A stretch of 10,910 nucleotides of DNA from Bacteroides sp. UBA1773 (GTDB lineage Bacteria > Bacteroidota > Bacteroidia > Bacteroidales > Bacteroidaceae), in contig DCGR01000011.1 of NCBI GenBank assembly GCA_002315285.1, forward strand, positions 3,791-14,700, given 5' to 3'. The translations under genes and the position numbers were made by a program. The first letter of the stretch is position 1, and each line of letters begins with the position of its first letter. A model generated the notes under the pieces. It had not been told where the DNA came from, did no database searches, and saw only the letters and a list, made by a program, of their open reading frames with translations. Shown here in pieces: positions 5,834 to 10,910 of the stretch.

Positions 5834-8020
5834 ATGAAAAAACTTCTTTTTGCTCTTGCCGTGGTGTGTTCGCTTGCTGTGTCGGCAGAAGAACAGATCT
5901 GGAAAGCTCATTGGATTTCCAAACAGCAATGCAATAGCGTGACAAACACATGGCTCGCTTTTCACAAAAAGGTGGATATACAACAGGTGCCTGCCTCGCT
6001 GAACGCCTGTATAGCTGCTGACACCAAATACTGGATGTGGATCAATGGCGAATTGGTCGTATTTGAGGGAGGTCTGAAACGTGGCCCTTCGCGGGGCGAT
6101 TCCTACTATGACGAGGTGGAGATAGCTCCATACCTGAAACAAGGAGCCAATGACATAGCCATTCTGTTGTGGCATTTCGGTAAGAATGGTTTTTCGCACG
6201 TCAACAGTGGTACGGCAGCATTGCTGTTCCAGGCGGTGTCGCCTGAGGTGGAAATCTTGTCGGGACGCGATTGGGAGGCATCCGAATGCCTGGCTTATCA
6301 GATGACAGAGGCTCCTCATCCCAACCACAGGATAGCCGAAAGCAACATCCGCTTTGACGCGCGTATGGAAAAGACGGGATGGAACAAAGCTTCGTTTGAT
6401 GGCAAATGGGGGAATGCCATGCAGTTGGCATCGTTGCCTGGAGAATCCCCTTTCGGCAAGTTGGTGAAACGACCTATCCCACAATGGAAAGACTATGGAA
6501 TGAAGGAATATGTAAGTACCCGTCAGGTGGGCGACACCATTTACTGCAGATTGCCTTACAATTGCCAGGTGACACCTTATCTGAAGGTACAGGCTCCAGC
6601 AGGCAGGACCATCAAGATGCAGACCGACCACTACGTGGTGCCTTATAATGAGAATTCTGTCAGGGCGGAATATGTCACTCGTGAAGGCGAGCAGGAATAC
6701 GAAAGCCTGGGGTGGATGAACGGCGACGAGATGATATACGTGATTCCTAATGACGTGAAGGTGTTGTCGTTGAAGTATCGGGAAACAGGCTACAACACGG
6801 AGTTTACAGGTGATTTCCGTTGTGATGACGAATTTTTCAACGATTATTGGAAAAAGTCCGTGCGTACGCTTTATGTGTGTATGCGTGACACCTATATGGA
6901 TTGTCCAGACCGTGAACGGGCACAATGGTGGGGCGATGAAATCAACGAACTGGGTGAGGCGTTTTACGCCCTTTCTCCCTCATCGGCACAGCTGGCCCGG
7001 AAAGGCATCATGGAACTTGTGAATTGGCAACGTGAGGATGGAACGATGTTTGCGCCTATCCCAACGGGAAATTACTTCATGGAATTGCCCATGCAGATAC
7101 TTGCATCCGTTGGATGGTATGGCTTCTATACGTATTATTATTATAGCGGCGACAAGTCGTTTGTCGCCTCGGTCTATGACCGGATTCAACGTTATCTGCA
7201 TGTGGCATGGAAGGTGGATGCCGATGGCTTGCCCATCTACCGGAAAGGCGAATGGGATTGGCCTGATGCAGGTGACAATTGCGATGGGGTGGCACTGGTA
7301 GTACCTTGGTATTACTTGGCACTGAAGGCCGAAAAGGCTTTTGCTGACATGCTGGGACGTACGGCCGACATTGCCCACATTGAGAAACTGATGGCACAGA
7401 TAGAATCAAACTTCAACAAGCGATTCTGGAATGGAAAGGCTTATCGGTCGGCAGAATATGCAGGCGCTACGGACGACCGCGTGCAAGCTATGGCCGTGGT
7501 GAGTGGACTGGCTTCGCCCGACAAGTATAAGGCTATCGTGCAGGTGCTTGCAAAGGAGTTTCATGCCACTACCTATATGCAGCGATATGTGATGGAGGCT
7601 CTCATACAAATGGGACAGACAAGCATGGCTCTTGACCGGCTGAAGAAACTGATTCCAACAGTGTCTGATGACGTGAGCTCGACTCTTTACGAACATTGGA
7701 ATTTTGACGGAAGCCGTAATCACGCATGGACTGGAGGCCCTATCATCTTGTTGGGACAAAAGGTGGCTGGCATTGAGCCAACAGCTCCTGCCTTCCAATC
7801 GTTTAAGGTGATGCCCCACATGGGTTACTTGAAAGAAATCAGTAGCACGGTGGACACTCCTTATGGGAAAATATCAGTCAAGTTGACAAGAAATGGTTCC
7901 CGCGCCAAGATGGAACTTACGGTGCCGGAGGGTACGACTGCTACGGTGAGGCTTGCCTCTGGCGCTCGGAAAACCCTTCAGGCTGGCTTGCATACGGAAA
8001 CAATATTGGCAGAAAAATAA
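5834..8020 (+). CDS. Secreted GH78 family alpha-L-rhamnosidase-like protein
   Basis: 728 aa with a Sec signal peptide (1 to about 18, ending VSA), predicted periplasmic. The family removes terminal alpha-L-rhamnose from pectin side chains, plant glycosides and similar glycans by inversion. N-terminal beta-sandwich regions (about 20-325) include WINGE near 70. They are followed by an (alpha/alpha)6 barrel (about 330-640) with the family hallmark CPDRERAQWWGDE at 357-369, which corresponds to the CPQRDER..GD segment of known GH78 enzymes. A second catalytic region, LYEHWNFDGSRNHAW, makes Glu620 the likely base. A C-terminal beta domain (GIEPTAPAFQSFKVMP onward) closes the protein as in the family. 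It lies 24 bp after the GH43 gene and 15 bp before the esterase gene, so the three are probably co-transcribed. Family is fairly sure; rhamnose specificity is inferred. Confidence 0.86.
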   Translation: MKKLLFALAVVCSLAVSAEEQIWKAHWISKQQCNSVTNTWLAFHKKVDIQQVPASLNACIAADTKYWMWINGELVVFEGGLKRGPSRGDSYYDEVEIAPYLKQGANDIAILLWHFGKNGFSHVNSGTAALLFQAVSPEVEILSGRDWEASECLAYQMTEAPHPNHRIAESNIRFDARMEKTGWNKASFDGKWGNAMQLASLPGESPFGKLVKRPIPQWKDYGMKEYVSTRQVGDTIYCRLPYNCQVTPYLKVQAPAGRTIKMQTDHYVVPYNENSVRAEYVTREGEQEYESLGWMNGDEMIYVIPNDVKVLSLKYRETGYNTEFTGDFRCDDEFFNDYWKKSVRTLYVCMRDTYMDCPDRERAQWWGDEINELGEAFYALSPSSAQLARKGIMELVNWQREDGTMFAPIPTGNYFMELPMQILASVGWYGFYTYYYYSGDKSFVASVYDRIQRYLHVAWKVDADGLPIYRKGEWDWPDAGDNCDGVALVVPWYYLALKAEKAFADMLGRTADIAHIEKLMAQIESNFNKRFWNGKAYRSAEYAGATDDRVQAMAVVSGLASPDKYKAIVQVLAKEFHATTYMQRYVMEALIQMGQTSMALDRLKKLIPTVSDDVSSTLYEHWNFDGSRNHAWTGGPIILLGQKVAGIEPTAPAFQSFKVMPHMGYLKEISSTVDTPYGKISVKLTRNGSRAKMELTVPEGTTATVRLASGARKTLQAGLHTETILAEK

Positions 8021-8035
8021 AAAAGACATATAGCT

Positions 8036-8731
8036 ATGAAAAAGAGTTTGTTATGCCTATGGATGGTAGTGTTATGCTCAATCCCTGCTTTGGCACAGAA
8101 AACAGCCAAGGATTGGGCTCAGATTGGCCGATACGACAAGAATAACAAGGAACTGATGTCGGAAAACGGACGTGCGAAAAATCGGGTGGTGTTCTTGGGT
8201 AATTCCATCACCGACAATTGGGCACGGATGCGTCCTGAGTTTTTCATCCAAAACGGTTTTATAGGTCGTGGCATCAGTGGTCAGACTTCTTATCAGTTCC
8301 TGATCCGTTTTCGGCCGGATGTGATTGACTTGCAGCCCAAACTGGTGATAATCAATGCGGGCACTAACGATGTGGCTGAGAATGTGTGCAGCTATGACGA
8401 AGACGTGACCTTTGGCAACATTGTCTCTATGGTGGAATTGGCAAAGACACATAAGATCAAGGTGATTCTGACCACTGTTTTGCCGGCAGCAGGATTTGGC
8501 TGGAGGCCTGAAATCAAGGATGCTCCTGACAAGATTGCCGCATTGAATGCACGGTTGGCGAGGTTCGCAAAAGAGGAAAAAATACCTTTTGTGGATTACT
8601 ATTCGGCTTTGGTAGCCCCTGACCGATCGCTGAAGAAGGAGTATTCAAACGATGGAGTTCACCCCACAGATGCAGGTTATGAAATTATGGAAGCAATTAT
8701 CAAGGAAGCAATTCGGAAGATAGTAAAATGA
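8036..8731 (+). CDS. Secreted SGNH/GDSL-type esterase (probable carbohydrate deacetylase)
   Basis: 231 aa with a Sec signal peptide (1 to about 20, ending ALA), predicted periplasmic. All SGNH hydrolase blocks are present: block I VFLGNSITDNW with nucleophile Ser57, block II GRGISGQT with oxyanion Gly82 (or Gly79), block III INAGTND with Asn111, and block V DGVHPTDAGY with Asp206 and His209. The family hydrolyses esters. In Bacteroidota, proteins of this size beside glycosidases are often acetyl-xylan or acetyl-pectin esterases, which fits the GH43 and GH78 genes immediately upstream. Substrate is inferred from context only. Its stop codon overlaps the start codon of mrp (ATGA, 8728-8731), suggesting translational coupling. 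Confidence 0.88.
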   Translation: MKKSLLCLWMVVLCSIPALAQKTAKDWAQIGRYDKNNKELMSENGRAKNRVVFLGNSITDNWARMRPEFFIQNGFIGRGISGQTSYQFLIRFRPDVIDLQPKLVIINAGTNDVAENVCSYDEDVTFGNIVSMVELAKTHKIKVILTTVLPAAGFGWRPEIKDAPDKIAALNARLARFAKEEKIPFVDYYSALVAPDRSLKKEYSNDGVHPTDAGYEIMEAIIKEAIRKIVK

Positions 8732-9837
8732 ACATATATCCTAAACTGATTACAGAAGCATTATCCACGGTACGCTATCCGGGTACCGGGAAAAACATTG
8801 TAGAGTCGGAAATGGTGGCCGACAACATGCGTATTGATGGCATGAATGTAAGCTTTTCATTGATTTTCGAGAAACCGACAGATCCTTTCCAAAAATCCGT
8901 GTCCAAAGCTGCGGAAGCCGCCATCCATGCTTACGTGTCGAATGAGGTCGTTGTCGATATTGCCGTTGAGAGCCGTCAGGCTGCCCGCCCTGAACCGGGG
9001 AAAATGTTGCCGCAGGTCAGCAATGTCATAGCCGTCTCGTCGGGCAAGGGTGGAGTGGGGAAATCGACGATAGCCGTCAATCTGGCAATTGCCTTGGCCC
9101 AACTAGGCTATAAGGTGGGACTGCTCGATGCTGACATTTTCGGTCCATCTGTGCCGAAGATGTTTCAGGTAGAGGATGCACGTCCGTACGCCGAGACGGT
9201 GGATGGTCGTGACCTGATTGTACCGATCGAGAAATATGGTGTGAAACTATTGAGCATTGGCTTTTTTGTGAATCCCGACCAAGCCACCTTGTGGCGTGGA
9301 GGTATGGCCAGCAATGCGCTGAAGCAACTGATTGGTGATGCGAAATGGGACGATTTGGATTATTTCATACTCGACACACCTCCAGGCACCAGCGATATAC
9401 ACCTGACATTGGTACAGACGTTGGCCATAACAGGTGCGGTGATAGTCAGCACTCCACAGGAAGTGGCATTGGTTGATGCTCGAAAAGGGATTAACATGTA
9501 CACCAACGACAAGGTGAATGTGCCTATCCTGGGATTGGTCGAGAATATGGCGTGGTTCACCCCAGCAGAACTTCCAGACAACAAATATTACTTGTTTGGT
9601 AAGGAAGGTGTCAAACGATTGGCAGAGGAAATGGATGTGCCCTTGCTTGGCCAGATACCTGTCGTACAGGGTATTTGTGAGGGCGGGGACAGTGGTCGCC
9701 CCATAGCACTCCAGCCTGATAGCATCATTGGGAAAGCTTTCGTTGAGTTGGCTTCGAGTGTTGTCAGACAAACGGAAATACGAAACCGGGAATTTCCACC
9801 GACCCAAATCGTCGGCCTGAAAAGTGATAAGGGCTAA
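8728..9837 (+). CDS. mrp: Mrp/ApbC-type Fe-S cluster carrier P-loop ATPase
   Basis: 369 aa cytoplasmic protein of the Mrp/NBP35 family, which carries or transfers iron-sulfur clusters in an ATP-dependent way. An N-terminal MIP18-like (DUF59) domain of about 90 residues precedes the MinD-like ATPase. The deviant Walker A GKGGVGKST is at 106-114, LLDADIFGPSVP from 132, and the Walker B-type LDTPPGTSD at 215-223. The segment that in other Mrp proteins carries the cluster-binding CxxC (after ENM..F) reads ENMAWFTPAELPDNKYYLFG (272-291) and has no cysteine. The only cysteine in the protein is Cys317. I recall the same cysteine-less form from Bacteroides, so it is probably a lineage trait. The start at 8728 gives the ATGA overlap with the esterase gene and a GGAAGA a few bases upstream. 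A housekeeping gene at the end of a glycan operon is unusual. Confidence 0.93.
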   Translation: MNIYPKLITEALSTVRYPGTGKNIVESEMVADNMRIDGMNVSFSLIFEKPTDPFQKSVSKAAEAAIHAYVSNEVVVDIAVESRQAARPEPGKMLPQVSNVIAVSSGKGGVGKSTIAVNLAIALAQLGYKVGLLDADIFGPSVPKMFQVEDARPYAETVDGRDLIVPIEKYGVKLLSIGFFVNPDQATLWRGGMASNALKQLIGDAKWDDLDYFILDTPPGTSDIHLTLVQTLAITGAVIVSTPQEVALVDARKGINMYTNDKVNVPILGLVENMAWFTPAELPDNKYYLFGKEGVKRLAEEMDVPLLGQIPVVQGICEGGDSGRPIALQPDSIIGKAFVELASSVVRQTEIRNREFPPTQIVGLKSDKG

Positions 9838-9851
9838 TTGATTGGCAGGAC

Positions 9852-9866
9852 TTTCCAAAAAGGAAA
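9852..9866. other. Small inverted repeat after mrp
   Basis: TTTCC (9852-9856) and GGAAA (9862-9866) pair across an AAAAA loop, 15 bases after the mrp stop codon. The hairpin is too short and lacks a T-run, so it is unlikely to terminate transcription. The 64-bp gap to the next gene is A-rich and shows no TAnnTTTG box, so the downstream gene may be read from the same transcript. Confidence 0.25.
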
Positions 9867-9901
9867 ACAGAAAACAAATCCAAATACTAAAAACCTAAAG
9901 A

Positions 9902-10855
9902 ATGAAAGAGAATATGATGAATCGTCGTCGCTTTTTGCAGGCTTCCGCACTGACGGCAGGTGCCCTTGCTGCGAATCCTTTGTCGTCATTGGCATCAGAA
10001 CGTGTGGCTTCTGTCTCAAATGATGCTCTCAGTGGTAATCGCTCAAACTTCAAGGGAGTCCAGGTCGGTGCCATCACTTATAGTTTTCGCGCCCAGGGCA
10101 AGAGTGCTGGTGACATGCTGTTGTACTCATTGGGCGCTGGTCTGGGAGCTGTCGAACTGATGGGCGATGCCGCTACCATTTTTGTCGGCTCGCCTGCGGA
10201 AGGTGAGGATGTGGTAGCCTGGCGAAAGAATGCACTGGCGAAATACAGGCAGCTTGCAGAAATCTATCATGCAGCGGGAATTGACATCCATATCATCAAA
10301 CAATCGCCCAATGCGAAATGGAGTGATGACTTGATTGACTTCAATTTCGAGATCTGTAAGGCTGTTGGCGCAATGGGACTGACCACAGAATTGAATCTCG
10401 ACACTGCAAAGCGCGTTGGACCTTTTGCCGACAAGCATGGGAAATACTTGATTTTCCATAACCACGGACAGCCATCCGAAGCCAACTTCCCTGGATTTGA
10501 CGCTTTTCTGGCACCAGCGAAAAACATCATGCTCAACTTTGATGCCGGCCACTATTTTGGCTATACCGGCAAGAATCCTTGCGATGTGATAAAGGAATAC
10601 CATAAGCGCATTGCTTCCATACACTTGAAGGACAAGACCAGTCCTACCAATCCGGTGGCTGCCAATAAGAACATGCCTTGGGGACAAGGAGAAACGCCTC
10701 TGCCAGAAATCCTGCAACTCATCAGCAGCAACTCCTCGAAAGCCGACTGGCCTACCCATTGCGACATTGAACTTGAATATGATATTCCAGCCACTTCCAC
10801 ACCTTTGGACGAAGTGACGAAGTGTGTCCAGTTCTGCAAAAAGGTATTGATGTGA
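9902..10855 (+). CDS. Tat-exported xylose isomerase-like TIM-barrel protein (sugar phosphate isomerase/epimerase family)
   Basis: 317 aa. The N-terminus has a twin-arginine signal (NRRRFLQAS at 7-15, then an Ala-rich hydrophobic stretch ending near 31), suggesting export in a folded state, possibly with a bound metal. The remainder matches the xylose isomerase-like/AP endonuclease 2 TIM-barrel superfamily. Candidate metal ligands recur in the usual order: Glu163 (TTELN), His186/His188 (FHNHG), Asp214 and His217 (FDAGHY), His241 (HLKD) and Glu290/Glu292 (DIELEY). Relatives isomerise, epimerise or otherwise modify sugars and inositols, but many are uncharacterised; no specific reaction can be named. 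ATGs at 9902, 9914 and 9917 are all possible starts; 9914 or 9917 would still keep the Tat motif. It follows mrp by 64 bp on the same strand and may belong to the same operon as the glycan enzymes. Confidence 0.82.
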   Translation: MKENMMNRRRFLQASALTAGALAANPLSSLASERVASVSNDALSGNRSNFKGVQVGAITYSFRAQGKSAGDMLLYSLGAGLGAVELMGDAATIFVGSPAEGEDVVAWRKNALAKYRQLAEIYHAAGIDIHIIKQSPNAKWSDDLIDFNFEICKAVGAMGLTTELNLDTAKRVGPFADKHGKYLIFHNHGQPSEANFPGFDAFLAPAKNIMLNFDAGHYFGYTGKNPCDVIKEYHKRIASIHLKDKTSPTNPVAANKNMPWGQGETPLPEILQLISSNSSKADWPTHCDIELEYDIPATSTPLDEVTKCVQFCKKVLM

Positions 10856-10910
10856 TATTGTTTAATTAATAAAATGATTAAGAAGCTGTTTAAATTTTAG
10901 TTGCAAATTT
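10856..10910. other. AT-rich tail at the right edge, no gene seen
   Basis: The last 55 bases are strongly AT-rich. They contain the palindromes TTAATTAA (10862-10869) and TTTAAA, and a 6-base direct repeat AAATTT. An ATG at 10874 gives only an 8-codon frame (MIKKLFKF) ending at TAG, which is not a credible gene. No T-rich hairpin terminator was identified. The sequence continues past the window, so a feature starting here cannot be judged. Confidence 0.4.

Noticed and set aside
5819..6925. 368-codon minus-strand frame inside the GH78 gene
   Set aside because: Antisense shadow; the plus-strand frame has a signal peptide and catalytic motifs.
9799..9815. CCGAC/GTCGG hairpin near the end of mrp
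   Set aside because: It is inside coding sequence, only 5 bp, and has no T-run, so it is not a credible terminator.

Overview
The window looks like chromosomal DNA of a Bacteroidota member, most likely Bacteroidales and Prevotella-like. Three observations support this. Promoters fit the Bacteroidota pattern TTTG-N19-TAnnTTTG, and the best examples lie ahead of the tRNA and carB. Start codons are preceded by A-rich sequence rather than strong Shine-Dalgarno sites. The protein types are also typical: an Mrp without a CxxC motif, a CAD-like CarB, and periplasmic GH43, GH78 and SGNH enzymes. Species cannot be fixed from sequence alone.

Left part (1-1253, minus strand): a tRNA-Val(UAC) runs off the left edge with its own strong promoter. 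Upstream of it on the same strand is trpS (tryptophanyl-tRNA synthetase). trpS is divergent from carB, with both promoters inside a gap of about 110 bp.

Middle part (1365-4834, plus strand): carB encodes a full-length carbamoyl-phosphate synthase large subunit whose sequence signatures recall animal CAD more than E. coli CarB. No carA is present beside it. The 245-bp gap after carB holds a compact GC hairpin, a long imperfect inverted repeat (26 paired positions) and the promoter of the next operon.

Right part (4835-10855, plus strand): a tightly packed run of five genes, with gaps of 24, 15, -4 and 64 bp. These are a secreted GH43-like glycosidase, a secreted GH78 (alpha-L-rhamnosidase-like) enzyme, a secreted SGNH/GDSL esterase, the Mrp/ApbC-type Fe-S carrier ATPase, and a Tat-signal xylose-isomerase-like TIM-barrel protein. 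The first three plausibly act together in the periplasm on an arabinose/xylose- and rhamnose-containing, possibly acetylated, plant glycan such as pectin side chains. No SusC/SusD pair, transporter or regulator lies in the window, so this is an accessory glycan cluster rather than a full polysaccharide utilisation locus. The housekeeping mrp gene overlaps the esterase gene by 4 bp.

I found no CRISPR array, complete insertion sequence, phage gene, or convincing evidence of a wholly new system. The points most worth checking are the eukaryote-like CarB, the long inverted repeat after carB, the Asp at the presumed general-acid position of GH43, and Mrp without CxxC joined to a glycan operon.
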